The translations under genes and the position numbers were made by a program. A stretch of 64,000 bases of DNA from Aquabacterium sp. NJ1 (lineage in GTDB: Bacteria; Pseudomonadota; Gammaproteobacteria; Burkholderiales; Burkholderiaceae_C): contig NZ_JRKM01000001.1 in assembly GCF_000768065.1 (NCBI RefSeq), forward strand, positions 3,888,001 through 3,952,000, in the 5' to 3' direction. The notes beneath the pieces are model-generated. The model was not told the DNA's origin, did no database searches, and saw nothing but the letters and a program-made list of their open reading frames with translations. Positions within the stretch are counted from its first letter, which is position 1. Every line of letters starts with the position of its first letter. This document shows, piece by piece, positions 9,593-17,477 of the stretch.

Positions 9593-10060
9593 CTACTGGC
9601 TGATCTTGCGGGCCTCTTCGACCTGGTATTCGAAGTAGCGCTGGCCGGAAAACGCGATGGTCGACATCAACACCGTGGCACCCAGCATCAGCGCCAGGCC
9701 CACGCCGATCACCGCGGCCCAGCCGCTGGCCGGCGCATCGGGTGAGGTGGCCAGGGCCGGGTTGTAGCGGGCGTGCCATTTCTCGTCCGGCATCAGGCCG
9801 TAGAGGATGGCCTGCAGCATCGTGTAGGCCACCATGAAGCCCAGGATGGGGATGAGCAGCCACGACAGCTGGTCGTCCTGCCCGAGATCCTGTACCCGCT
9901 GGATGCCCCAGGCGCCCACCAGGGTCGGGATGGCGTGCAGCCAGCCCAGCCAGTCGCCCAGGCCGAACAGGTAGAAGCGGTGCGCCCCCACAGGCCCCCC
10001 CAGCAGGGCAGCCCAGGTGGCCAGGGTTTTGGACTTGTAGCCAGCGGGGATTTGCGTCAT
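9593..10060 (-). CDS. TM2-like domain membrane protein
   Basis: The 155-residue product begins MTQIPAGYKSKTLATWAALLGGPVGAHRFYLFG. The KSK...GGxxGAHRFYL pattern is the hallmark of TM2 domains, small membrane modules with two helices and a conserved Asp/Arg turn. At least three more hydrophobic segments follow (WLLIPILGFMVAYTMLQAIL and AAVIGVGLALMLGATVLMSTIAF). The ATG at 10058-10060 is preferred to the upstream one (10156), whose extension overlaps the rpsP promoter. Function unknown. It is divergent from the rpsP operon. Confidence 0.75.
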   Translation of the reverse strand: MTQIPAGYKSKTLATWAALLGGPVGAHRFYLFGLGDWLGWLHAIPTLVGAWGIQRVQDLGQDDQLSWLLIPILGFMVAYTMLQAILYGLMPDEKWHARYNPALATSPDAPASGWAAVIGVGLALMLGATVLMSTIAFSGQRYFEYQVEEARKISQ

Positions 10061-10070
10061 GGATGCAGTG

Positions 10071-10101
10071 TTCACACAAACGGTAAGAGTCGGACTATAA
10101 T
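10071..10101 (+). promoter_or_regulatory. Sigma-70-type promoter of the rpsP operon
   Basis: A perfect TATAAT lies at 10096-10101, with TTCACA at 10071-10076 as the -35 (19-bp spacer, slightly long). It points at rpsP and leaves a leader of about 210 nt. Confidence 0.65.
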
Positions 10102-10209
10102 GCGCGGTTTCGTGGCCCGAGTCGGGTGTTTCCCATGCTGGAGTTTTTGGCTTCAATCTGGGGGTGAACTCTGGCGCGTATCTAAACGGGCTGTGAGATC
10201 CCTATACCT

Positions 10210-10250
10210 GGTTGGGCCAGATCATTTTTGAATGAGATGTCTGACCAACC
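10210..10250 (+). other. Hairpin in the rpsP leader
   Basis: GGTTGG (10210-10215) pairs with CCAACC (10245-10250). Inside, CAG/CTG and TCATT/AATGA can extend the stem around a 4-nt loop. No poly-T follows. It may be an mRNA structure controlling S16 synthesis, but no known ribosomal leader motif was recognised. Confidence 0.4.
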
Positions 10251-10316
10251 TTTGGCCGCCTGCCCCCGAGTGTCTCCCGGGAAGGGTGGCCGCCAAACCA
10301 ATTTGAAGGACACATC

Positions 10317-10577
10317 ATGGTCGTGATTCGACTCTCTCGCGGTGGCTCCAAGAAGCGCCCCTTCTACAACATCGTTGTGGCTGAACAAAAGAACCGCCGT
10401 GACGGCCGCTTCCTGGAGCGCGTGGGTTTCTACAACCCCCTGGCTTCCGGCAACGCCGAAACCCTGCGCCTGTCGCTGGACCGCGTGGCCCACTGGGTTG
10501 GCAACGGTGCCCAGCCCTCTGAGGCCGTGACCCGTCTGGTCAGCGAAGCCAAGGCCAAGGCCGCTCCCGCTGCCTGA
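10317..10577 (+). CDS. rpsP: 30S ribosomal protein S16
   Basis: The 86-residue protein starts [20 protein letters not shown] and contains [14 protein letters not shown], both strictly typical of S16, a primary assembly protein of the small subunit. An AAGGA ribosome binding site lies about 8 bp upstream. It is the first gene of rpsP-rimM-trmD-rplS, which links ribosome assembly to tRNA methylation. Confidence 0.98.
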   Translation: MVVIRLSRGGSKKRPFYNIVVAEQKNRRDGRFLERVGFYNPLASGNAETLRLSLDRVAHWVGNGAQPSEAVTRLVSEAKAKAAPAA

Positions 10578-10590
10578 GCTTGACGCTTGC

Positions 10591-11262
10591 ATGAACGATC
10601 GCGCCGAGACCTATACCCCTGTTCTGGACGACGGTGTCGTCTGGCCTGCAGATGCGGTAGAGGTCGGGCGCATCGTTGACGCCTGGGGCGTGAAAGGCGG
10701 GATCAAGGTCCAGCCTTTCTCCTCTGATCCTCAGGCGCTGTTCTGTACCAAGAAATGGTTCTTGCGCCCCGGCGAAACCGCTGCGGGCGCTTTGCCACGT
10801 CCGTCTGCAGCCAAGGCCAGTGCCGCGGCGCAGGCTGCCCCGGCTGCCGCGCCCAAAGGTGTGCTGCGCCTGAGCAAGCCGCGCTTCCTGCAGGTCAAGC
10901 AGGCCCGTGAGCAGGGCGACGTGGTCGTGGCCACGGCCGATGGCCTGGAAGACCGCAATGCCGCCGAGGCGCTCAAGGGCGCCCGCGTGTACGTGTCGCG
11001 CTCGGCCTTCCCGACGCCCGACGCAGACGAGTTCTACTGGGTCGACCTGATCGGCCTGGATGTGCTCAACAAAGCCGGCGAAGCCCTGGGCAAGGTGGTT
11101 GATCTGCTCGACACCGGCCCCAACAGCGTGTTGCGCCTGGAGGGCGAGGCTGGCGAAGACGGCAAGCCCGTCGAGCGCATGATCCCCTTCGTGTCGGCCT
11201 ACATTGTCAGCGTGAGCCTGGCCGATCGGCGCATCGTGGCCGATTGGGGCCTGGACTACTGA
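10591..11262 (+). CDS. rimM: Ribosome maturation factor RimM, with an Ala/Pro-rich insertion
   Basis: RimM binds S19 and helps mature the 3' domain of the 30S subunit. The 223-residue product has the N-terminal barrel motif VEVGRIVDAWGVKGGIKVQPFSSDP and the C-terminal PRC-barrel segment DEFYWVDLIGLDVLNKAGEALGKVVDLLDTGPNSVL. It is longer than the usual 165-185 residues because of a low-complexity insertion at about 68-90 (PSAAKASAAAQAAPAAAP). It starts 13 bp after rpsP. Confidence 0.97.
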   Translation: MNDRAETYTPVLDDGVVWPADAVEVGRIVDAWGVKGGIKVQPFSSDPQALFCTKKWFLRPGETAAGALPRPSAAKASAAAQAAPAAAPKGVLRLSKPRFLQVKQAREQGDVVVATADGLEDRNAAEALKGARVYVSRSAFPTPDADEFYWVDLIGLDVLNKAGEALGKVVDLLDTGPNSVLRLEGEAGEDGKPVERMIPFVSAYIVSVSLADRRIVADWGLDY

Positions 11263-11287
11263 TCCTTTTTTGAACGGGGGGTCAAGC

Positions 11288-12076
11288 ATGGCCGTGCGCT
11301 TCGACGTCATCACCCTGTTTCCCGAGTTGTTCGCCCCGTTTCAAAGCATCGGCGTGACGCGCCGCGCGTTCGAGACGGGCGCGGTGGACGTGCGCTTGTG
11401 GCCCTTGCGTGACCATGCCGACGGCACCTACCGCCGTGTGGACGATCGCCCCTTTGGTGGCGGCCCCGGCATGGTGATGCTGGTCGAGCCCCTGGTGCGC
11501 TGCCTCTCGGCGATCCGCTCGGACCAGGCGGCGGCCGCGGCCCCGCGCCTGCCGGTGGTGCTCTTCAGCCCGGCGGGCAAACCTTTGACCCAGCAGCGTG
11601 TGCAGCACCTGGCCCAGGGGCCGGGTGCGGTGCTGCTGTGCGGCCGTTACGAGGGCATCGACCAGCGCTTCATCGATGCCCATGTGGACGAAGAAATCTC
11701 CATGGGTGACTACGTGCTCTCAGGCGGCGAGCTGCCTGCGCTGACCTTGATCGACGCCGTGGCCCGCCTGCAGCCCGGCGTGCTCAACGACGTGGCTTCG
11801 CACGAACAGGACAGCTTCTCGGACGGTCTGCTGGACTGCCCGCATTACAGCCGCCCGGAGGTGCTGAGCCTGCCGGAGCAGGGTGAGGGCGCCAGCGTGG
11901 AGGCCGCCGTGCCGCCCGTGCTCATGTCGGGCCACCACGCGCACATTGCGCGCTGGCGCCGGGAGCAGCAGCTGGCCATCACCGCCCGTCGCCGGCCCGA
12001 GTTGATCGAGGCAGCCAGGGCGCGCGGTGAATTGTCCAAACAAGACGAACACTTTTTATCCCAACTCGCGCTATAA
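11288..12076 (+). CDS. trmD: tRNA (guanine-37-N1) methyltransferase
   Basis: TrmD uses SAM to make m1G37 next to the anticodon, preventing +1 frameshifting. The 262-residue product shows the SPOUT trefoil-knot motifs: FDVITLFPELF at the start, RRVDDRPFGGGPGMVM, LLCGRYEGIDQRFID and EEISMGDYVLSGGE. The ATG at 11288 is preferred over an in-frame TTG at 11270. It lies 25 bp after rimM. The stop codon falls inside the -10 hexamer of the rplS promoter. Confidence 0.97.
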   Translation: MAVRFDVITLFPELFAPFQSIGVTRRAFETGAVDVRLWPLRDHADGTYRRVDDRPFGGGPGMVMLVEPLVRCLSAIRSDQAAAAAPRLPVVLFSPAGKPLTQQRVQHLAQGPGAVLLCGRYEGIDQRFIDAHVDEEISMGDYVLSGGELPALTLIDAVARLQPGVLNDVASHEQDSFSDGLLDCPHYSRPEVLSLPEQGEGASVEAAVPPVLMSGHHAHIARWRREQQLAITARRRPELIEAARARGELSKQDEHFLSQLAL

Positions 12077-12077
12077 T
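12072..12077 (+). promoter_or_regulatory. Probable -10 element upstream of rplS
   Basis: A perfect TATAAT at 12072-12077 overlaps the trmD stop codon (12074-12076). The -35 region is poor, so the boundary of the promoter is uncertain. It would give rplS a separate transcript with a leader of about 110 nt, as ribosomal protein and TrmD levels must differ. Confidence 0.5.
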
Positions 12078-12194
12078 CTGCGGTTTTCCGATCCTCTACC
12101 CGGCTTTTACCTCTGCGCAAGCCGATCAGACCATCTGGTTGACTGGGCAGATTTCAATCTTTCTGGCGCGGGCAAGATCATTTAGGAGCCTTTG

Positions 12195-12551
12195 ATGTCC
12201 AACATCATTCAACAGCTCGAGCAAGAAGAAATTGCTCGTCTGAACAAGACCATCCCCTCTTTCGCCCCTGGCGACACCGTGATCGTGTCCGTCAACGTGG
12301 TGGAAGGTACCCGCAAGCGCGTCCAGGCCTACGAAGGCGTCGTGATCGCCAAGCGTAACCGCGGCCTGAACTCCAGCTTCATCGTGCGCAAGATCTCCAG
12401 CGGCGAAGGCGTGGAGCGTACGTTCCAGCTGTACAGCCCCCTGATCGCTGGCATCGAAGTCAAGCGTCGCGGCGATGTGCGCCGTGCCAAGCTGTACTAC
12501 CTGCGTCAGCGCAGCGGCAAGTCGGCACGTATCAAGGAGAAGCTGGCTTAA
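12195..12551 (+). CDS. rplS: 50S ribosomal protein L19
   Basis: The 118-residue protein carries L19 hallmarks [35 protein letters not shown] (broken here for reading: FAPGDTVIV, then [15 protein letters not shown]) and [14 protein letters not shown]19 lies at the 30S-50S interface. An AGGAG site precedes the ATG at 12195; an in-frame TTG lies one codon upstream. A terminator follows 50 bp later. Confidence 0.98.
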   Translation: MSNIIQQLEQEEIARLNKTIPSFAPGDTVIVSVNVVEGTRKRVQAYEGVVIAKRNRGLNSSFIVRKISSGEGVERTFQLYSPLIAGIEVKRRGDVRRAKLYYLRQRSGKSARIKEKLA

Positions 12552-12600
12552 TTGCCGGTTCCCTCCGAGCCGGGCATCACAGTGTGGTGCCTGCCCCAAT

Positions 12601-12634
12601 AGCCGCCCTTGCGCAAGCACTGGCGGCTTTTGTT
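12601..12634 (+). terminator. Rho-independent terminator after rplS
   Basis: AGCCGCC (12601-12607) pairs perfectly with GGCGGCT (12622-12628), and TTTTGTT follows. It closes the rpsP-rimM-trmD-rplS operon. Confidence 0.85.
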
Positions 12635-12645
12635 ATGGTGGTGTC

Positions 12646-13338
12646 ATGGCATTCATGATCGATCCTCGTGTGGCCGAGCTGTTGGGCCACGATGCCCACC
12701 TGCCGGCTGTTGACCCGCAGCGCTTCACGCGGGCTTCGCTGGTTCAGCGCTTCCAGCAGCCACCCGTCTGGCAGCCCGATGTCGAAGTCGAGAAGTGGTA
12801 CCGTGCGCCGGATCCGGTGCCGGCCTCGGTGCTGGTGCCTCTGGTGATGCGTGGCGAGCCCAGCGTCTTGCTGACACAACGCACCACGCACCTCAAGAAG
12901 CACGCCGGCCAGATCAGCTTTCCGGGTGGGCGCAGCGAACCCTCTGACCCGGACGCCGTTGCCACGGCCTTGCGCGAGGCGCAGGAAGAAGTGGGCCTGG
13001 CGCCGTCACGGGTGGACGTATTGGGTACCTTGCCCACCTACACCACGGGCACCGGCTTTGTGGTCACGCCCGTGGTGGGCCTGATCGAGCCTGGTGCGCA
13101 AGAGCTGGAGCGCCTGCAGCTGCAAGCCGACCCCAGCGAAGTGGATGAGATCTTCGAGGTGCCGCTGCACTTCCTGATGGACCCGCGTTACCACCAGCGC
13201 CGTGCCTTCGATGTGTCGGGCACCCGCCTGGAGTTCTTCTCCATGCCGTGGACGTCGCAGGCCACCGACAAGGAGTACTTCATCTGGGGTGCGACTGCCG
13301 CGATGTTGCGAAATTTATACCGCTTCCTGTCTGCCTGA
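12646..13338 (+). CDS. nudL: CoA pyrophosphatase, Nudix family
   Basis: The 230-residue product has the Nudix box GGRSEPSDPDAVATALREAQEE (residue run here split: GGRSEPSD ... REAQEEVGL) and, just before it, the NudL/UPF0035 signature LLTQRTTHLKKHAGQISFPG. This subgroup hydrolyses CoA and its derivatives to 3',5'-ADP and phosphopantetheine. The ATG at 12646 follows the rplS terminator; in-frame sequence upstream of it reads through that terminator and is not coding. A homologue in this place after rplS is common in Burkholderiales. Confidence 0.93.
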   Translation: MAFMIDPRVAELLGHDAHLPAVDPQRFTRASLVQRFQQPPVWQPDVEVEKWYRAPDPVPASVLVPLVMRGEPSVLLTQRTTHLKKHAGQISFPGGRSEPSDPDAVATALREAQEEVGLAPSRVDVLGTLPTYTTGTGFVVTPVVGLIEPGAQELERLQLQADPSEVDEIFEVPLHFLMDPRYHQRRAFDVSGTRLEFFSMPWTSQATDKEYFIWGATAAMLRNLYRFLSA

Positions 13339-13393
13339 AACTTGGCCCCATTTCCCGGCCATTCAAGGGCGGGGCGGGGGCTATCATCCATCC

Positions 13394-14389
13394 ATGAGCT
13401 TTTTTGCCGTGCTCTTCGCCCTGTTGGCGGAGCAGCTCAAGCCCTTGTCGAACCTCAACCCCATCCACCACGGACTGACTGGCTGGGTGCGTTGGGCTGG
13501 GCGCAACTTCGATGCCGGCGAGGACATGCACGCGCGCGTGGTCTGGGGCATCACGGTGCTGGCGCCTGCTGCGCTCACGGCCATCATCTATGTGTTCACC
13601 AACCGCTACAGCACCGTGCTGGCTCTGGGCCTGGATGTGGCCGTGCTGTACCTGACGCTGGGCTTTCGTCAGTTCAGCCACCACTTCACCGACATCCGCG
13701 ATGCCCTGGAGGCCGGCCGTGAAGACCGCGCACGCGAGTTGCTGGCGCACTGGCAGAACCTGGACGCCAGCGAACTGCCCCGCACCGAGATCCTGCGCCA
13801 TGTGCTGGAGTACTCGCTGCTGGCTGCGCACCGCCACGTGTTCGGCGTGTTCTTCTGGTTCGTGGCCCTGTCGTCATTGGGCCTGGGGCCGGCGGGGGCC
13901 GTGCTCTACCGCATGGCCGAGTTCGCCAGCCGTTATTGGTCGTACCGCAGCCAGATCACCGGGGTGTCCACGCACGACCGCCTGATGAGCCTGTCGCAGA
14001 CCTTGTTCTCGCTGGTCGACCATGCGCCCGCGCGCTTGACGGCCTTTGGTTTTGCCGTGGTGGGCAACTTTGAGGATGCCGTGGATGCCTGGCGGCGTCA
14101 CGCCGTGTTGTGGGTACGCCCCAATGAGGGCACCATCCTGTCGGCTGCCTCGGGGGCACTGGGTGTGCGCCTGGGTGGCCAGGTGGCGCCGAGCACCGAC
14201 GGCGCACGCGATGTGAGCCGCACGATCACGCAAGGCGATGCGCCCGATGTGATCGAAGCGCAAGGCAGCACCACCGGTGCCGCGCCCCAGATGGCCCACC
14301 TGCGCAGTGTGGTGGGTCTGATCTGGCGCTCGGTGGTCCTGTGGATGCTGCTGCTGGCCTTGCTCTCGCTGGCCAACCTCATTGGTTGA
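13394..14389 (+). CDS. CobD/CbiB-family membrane protein
   Basis: The 331-residue product starts MSFFAVLFALLAEQLKPL and has several hydrophobic segments, including ITVLAPAALTAIIYVF and a C-terminal SVVLWMLLLALLSLANLIG. The FRQFSHHFTDIRDALEAG stretch matches the CobD/CbiB-AmpE superfamily. True CbiB makes adenosylcobinamide, but no cobalamin gene is nearby, and betaproteobacteria carry this homologue beside rplS-nudL, so a role in B12 synthesis is unproven. A TATCAT sits exactly 6 bp before the ATG, and the poly-G stretch before it is not a good ribosome binding site. Confidence 0.82.
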   Translation: MSFFAVLFALLAEQLKPLSNLNPIHHGLTGWVRWAGRNFDAGEDMHARVVWGITVLAPAALTAIIYVFTNRYSTVLALGLDVAVLYLTLGFRQFSHHFTDIRDALEAGREDRARELLAHWQNLDASELPRTEILRHVLEYSLLAAHRHVFGVFFWFVALSSLGLGPAGAVLYRMAEFASRYWSYRSQITGVSTHDRLMSLSQTLFSLVDHAPARLTAFGFAVVGNFEDAVDAWRRHAVLWVRPNEGTILSAASGALGVRLGGQVAPSTDGARDVSRTITQGDAPDVIEAQGSTTGAAPQMAHLRSVVGLIWRSVVLWMLLLALLSLANLIG

Positions 14390-14405
14390 TCAGCACGCGC
14401 TGATC
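14388..14405. terminator. Hairpin between convergent genes
   Basis: GATCAGC (14388-14394) and GCTGATC (14399-14405) form a perfect 7-bp stem with a 4-nt loop at the meeting point of two convergent genes. No T-tract follows on either strand, so terminator function is only possible. Confidence 0.35.
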
Positions 14406-14414
14406 CACACCGCC

Positions 14415-14858
14415 TCAGCCGGCTGCTTTCACATTCATCGTGATGCGCGCCGTGAAGACCTTCTTGCCTTCGGTATCGAACACCTCCACGGGCACGACCT
14501 GATCGCCCGTCTGCGTCCAGTCAATGCCGCTGCCATCGGACACGGCACGGATGTCGGTCTTGACCTTGGCCAGGTATTCCACGCTCATGCCCTTGGGAAT
14601 CCAGCGGTAGCCGGCCGGCAGCGAGGCGTCGGTCATGGTGCCGGCCACCAATTCGGCCGCGTTGCACAGCGCGATCGCATGCATGGTGCCCAGGTGGTTG
14701 GTGACTTCCTTGCGCAAGGGGACGGTGGCTTCTGCATAACCCGGGCGCAGCGCCGTGACGCTGGGCGTGATGGTGCTGAAGTAGGGGGCGATCTGGCAGA
14801 TCATGGTGGTGAACTGCTCGGGCCCGACGCTGTTGAACAGGTTCAGGACTTGGCTCAT
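14415..14858 (-). CDS. Hotdog-fold DUF4442-type protein, putative thioesterase
   Basis: The 147-residue product begins MSQVLNLFNSVGPEQF, behind a strong AGGAGA site. It has the hotdog pattern PLRKEVTNHLGTMHAIALCNAAELVAGTM (core NHLGTMHAIALCN) and the strand KVFTARITMNVKA at the end. Related proteins are acyl-CoA thioesterase-like, though catalysis is often unproven. It is divergent from a TetR gene 85 bp away, with a tandem palindrome between them, so it is probably controlled by that regulator. Confidence 0.83.
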   Translation of the reverse strand: MSQVLNLFNSVGPEQFTTMICQIAPYFSTITPSVTALRPGYAEATVPLRKEVTNHLGTMHAIALCNAAELVAGTMTDASLPAGYRWIPKGMSVEYLAKVKTDIRAVSDGSGIDWTQTGDQVVPVEVFDTEGKKVFTARITMNVKAAG

Positions 14859-14901
14859 GGGTGTCTCCTCGGTGTCCTTGCTGGACGGTTGATAACGAAC
14901 A

Positions 14902-14925
14902 GAATAGTATTCTGGAATATTATTC
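14902..14925. promoter_or_regulatory. Tandem 11-bp palindromes, probable TetR operator
   Basis: GAATAGTATTC (14902-14912) and GAATATTATTC (14915-14925) are both perfect copies of GAATA-N-TATTC, separated by 2 bp, in the gap between the hotdog gene and the tetR gene. The 13-bp centre spacing places both dimers at nearly one and a quarter helical turns. Confidence 0.7.
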
Positions 14926-14943
14926 GGTGTCAAATAGCGCGCC

Positions 14944-15618
14944 ATGAAGCAAGCAAGCAAGACCATTGAACCCAAGGCTGCAGCGAAAGAAAAGGCCGTG
15001 GGTGTGCGGGGTGTGCTGGAGCGGGCCTACCCAGGCAGCCGGGCGCAACTCAAGCGGCGCATGCTGGAGGGGGCGCTGGCCTGCTTCAACGAACACGGTA
15101 TCGAGCCCACCACCATCGAGATGATCCTGGCGCGCTGTGAAGCGAGCGTGGGCAACCTGTACCACCACTTCGGCAGCAAGGACGGCCTGGTGGCTGCGCT
15201 GTTTTTCTGCACCCTGCAGGATCAGGCGGCCCTGGTGGACGAGGAACTGGCCAAGGCCCACTCCATGCGTGAAGGCGTGGCCGCGTTGGTCTACAGCTAC
15301 GTGGATTGGGTGAGTGCCCAGCCGGAGCTGGCGCGCTTCATGTTCCAGGCGCGCTCGGCGGTGTCCAAGGGGCCGCATGCCAGCGAGTTGCAGCAGCGCA
15401 ACCGCCTACGCGCCAAGCTCGTCATGAACTGGTTTGCCCAGGCTGATCGGCCAGTCCGCATCAAGGACTGGCCGACCGAGCTCTTGCCTTCCTTGATCAT
15501 CGGCCCCGCCGAGAACCTCAGCCGCGCCTGGTTGTCCGGGCGGGTCAAGGCTACGCCCGCGCATTACCGCGAGCAGCTGGCCGAGGCCGCCTGGCTGAGC
15601 GTGGCAGGGTCAGACTGA
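14944..15618 (+). CDS. TetR-family transcriptional regulator
   Basis: The 224-residue protein has an N-terminal HTH at about 38-80 (ALACFNEHGIEPTTIEMILARCEASVGNLYHHF, core TTIEMILARCEASVGNLYHH), preceded by a lysine-rich 30-residue extension. The C-terminal ligand domain is not assignable. It is divergent from the hotdog gene and its 3' end overlaps the convergent flavoprotein gene by 9 bp. It likely represses both itself and the hotdog gene through the tandem palindrome. Confidence 0.9.
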   Translation: MKQASKTIEPKAAAKEKAVGVRGVLERAYPGSRAQLKRRMLEGALACFNEHGIEPTTIEMILARCEASVGNLYHHFGSKDGLVAALFFCTLQDQAALVDEELAKAHSMREGVAALVYSYVDWVSAQPELARFMFQARSAVSKGPHASELQQRNRLRAKLVMNWFAQADRPVRIKDWPTELLPSLIIGPAENLSRAWLSGRVKATPAHYREQLAEAAWLSVAGSD

Positions 15619-17370
15619 AGGAGCCTGGTCCGCCAGGTCGTTGCCGGCCACGTAGCCGAAGGTCATGGCCGGGCCGATGGTCGAGCCCGCACCCGCATAG
15701 CTGTGGCCCATGACCGACGCGCTGTTGTTGCCCGCGGCATAAAGGCCTTCGATGACGCTGCCATCGTCGCGCAGCACGCGGGCGCGCGCATCGGTGCGCA
15801 AGCCACCCTTGGTGCCCAGATCGCCCGGCCGGATCTTGAAGGCGTAGAAGGGCGCATGGCGCAGTGCGGCCAGGCTGGAGCTGGGGCGCACGGCGGGGTC
15901 CGTGTAGTAGTGGTCATAGACACTGTCGCCGCGGTGGAAGTCCAGGTCTTTGCCGGCATCGGCAAAGCCGTTGAAGCGTTGCACGGTGTTGCGCAGCGCG
16001 GCCGGGGGCACGCCCATCTTGGTGGCCAGGCCTTCGAGTGTCAGGTCCTTGACGACCACGCCGGCGTCATACCAGCGTTGCGGCAGCGGCAGGAAGGGCA
16101 GCGTTTCCTTGAACAGGTAGCGGTTGCGGTAGCGTTGGTCCACCACCATCCAGGCGTTCACGTCCTGGCTGACCAGGGCTTGCTTGTAGGTGGCGTGCAC
16201 GAAGTCCGTGTAAGGCGCGGCTTCGTTGACGAAACGCTGGCCCTGGCTGTTGACCATGATGCTGCCCGGCAGGGTGCGTTCGGCCAGCACGAAGTAGGGG
16301 CCTTCCGGCAGGGGGATGACCGGACCCCACCAGGCGTCGTCCATCAGGTCCAGCGCGGCGCCGGCGCGTTGCCCGGCCTGGATGCCGTCACCCGTGTTGG
16401 TCTTGGTGCCGACCGTCCAGTCCGTGGTGATGGGGTGTTGCTGGTAATCCAGCCGCATCTTCAGGTTGTGCTCGAAGCCGCCTGCGGCCATGACCACGCC
16501 TCGTGTGGCCCGGATCACCGTGGGGTTGCCGTTCTTGTTGACGAGCACGCCGTTGACGCGGCCATTGGCGTCGAACTGCAGGTCGATCAGGGGCGTGTTG
16601 AGCCACACCGGCACATTGGCCTGAAGCAAGCCGGCACGCAGGCCGGCCGCCAGGGCCTGGCCCATGGTCAGCGGGATCTGGCCCTTGAGCATGGCCTCTG
16701 CATAACGTGCCACGGCATTGGCTGCGATCAGGGCGCCCTTGGCGGACACGGCCGCGAGGTTCAGCCACTTGTACTCGCCACCGAAGATCACCACGCCGGG
16801 CGGCGTCGCCAGGTAGGGCGGGTTGAGGTTGGCCAGCTCCTTGCCCAGCAGCCGGCCATCGAACTGATCGGGCTCGATGGAGGCGCCGTTGGGCTTGCCG
16901 CCTGGCAACTCGGGGTAGTAGTCAGAGTAGCCCTCCATCCATCGAAAGCGCAGCGGCGTGTTGCGCAGGATGAAGGAGATCATGGCCGGGCCTTGCTGCA
17001 GATAGGTGGCCTTGCGCTCGGGCGGCACGATGGGCCCGACCACGGCGTCCAGGTAGGCGGCAGCTTGTTCGGGCGTGTCGGTCACGCCGGCCTTTTGCAG
17101 CACCTCGTTGTTGCGGATCCAGATGCCGGCGCCCGAGCGGGCCGTGGAGCCACCGAACTTGTCGGCCTTTTCGATCACGACGACGCGCAGGCCGCGTTTG
17201 GCGGCGCTCAAGGCGGCGGTCATGCCCGCGGCGCCCGAGCCGATCACGACCACGTCAAACGTGTCCTCGGCGGCTTGGGCGGGGCTGCTGAGGCTGCCCA
17301 TCACGCTGGTGGTCAGCGCGGCCGATGCGGCGCCTTGAAGGACTTGTCGACGGGTGCGGGATACAGGCAT
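15610..17370 (-). CDS. FAD-dependent 3-ketosteroid dehydrogenase-like flavoprotein with Tat-type signal
   Basis: The 586-residue product has a twin-arginine-like leader (SRTRRQVLQG, then a hydrophobic stretch to SSPAQA), an FAD-binding Rossmann motif VVVIGSGAAGMTAALSAAKRG and GGSTARSGAGIWIRNNE. The C-terminal AAGNNSASVMGHSYAGAGST and IGPAMTFGYVAG match the KstD/fumarate reductase-like group, which removes hydrogens at C1-C2 of 3-ketosteroids. The start at 17370 is chosen because the ATG at 17406 sits inside an inverted repeat and the frame start at 17424 is TTG. Substrate is uncertain; homologues also reduce fumarate or unsaturated acids. Confidence 0.85.
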   Translation of the reverse strand: MPVSRTRRQVLQGAASAALTTSVMGSLSSPAQAAEDTFDVVVIGSGAAGMTAALSAAKRGLRVVVIEKADKFGGSTARSGAGIWIRNNEVLQKAGVTDTPEQAAAYLDAVVGPIVPPERKATYLQQGPAMISFILRNTPLRFRWMEGYSDYYPELPGGKPNGASIEPDQFDGRLLGKELANLNPPYLATPPGVVIFGGEYKWLNLAAVSAKGALIAANAVARYAEAMLKGQIPLTMGQALAAGLRAGLLQANVPVWLNTPLIDLQFDANGRVNGVLVNKNGNPTVIRATRGVVMAAGGFEHNLKMRLDYQQHPITTDWTVGTKTNTGDGIQAGQRAGAALDLMDDAWWGPVIPLPEGPYFVLAERTLPGSIMVNSQGQRFVNEAAPYTDFVHATYKQALVSQDVNAWMVVDQRYRNRYLFKETLPFLPLPQRWYDAGVVVKDLTLEGLATKMGVPPAALRNTVQRFNGFADAGKDLDFHRGDSVYDHYYTDPAVRPSSSLAALRHAPFYAFKIRPGDLGTKGGLRTDARARVLRDDGSVIEGLYAAGNNSASVMGHSYAGAGSTIGPAMTFGYVAGNDLADQAPSV

Positions 17371-17399
17371 GGGTGTCTGGAAAGCGGGGGTTGGTGACC

Positions 17400-17415
17400 G
17401 AACCATTCTCGGTTC
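17400..17415. promoter_or_regulatory. Inverted repeat upstream of the flavoprotein gene
   Basis: GAACC-N6-GGTTC (17400-17415) lies 30-45 bp upstream of the chosen flavoprotein start and 60 bp before the divergent nitronate monooxygenase gene, so it could control either. Confidence 0.35.
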
Positions 17416-17477
17416 AAATGGCAAGCTACAAATGATGGGCCACTCATGTCGGTGGCCCTTGAAGCAAGGGGGGCTGC

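Noticed and set aside
14388-14405. Bidirectional intrinsic terminator
   Set aside because: Stem is perfect but has no T-tract on either strand; kept only as a weak candidate.
15703-17397. Plus-strand 564-codon frame
   Set aside because: Antisense to the KstD-like flavoprotein with intact FAD motifs.
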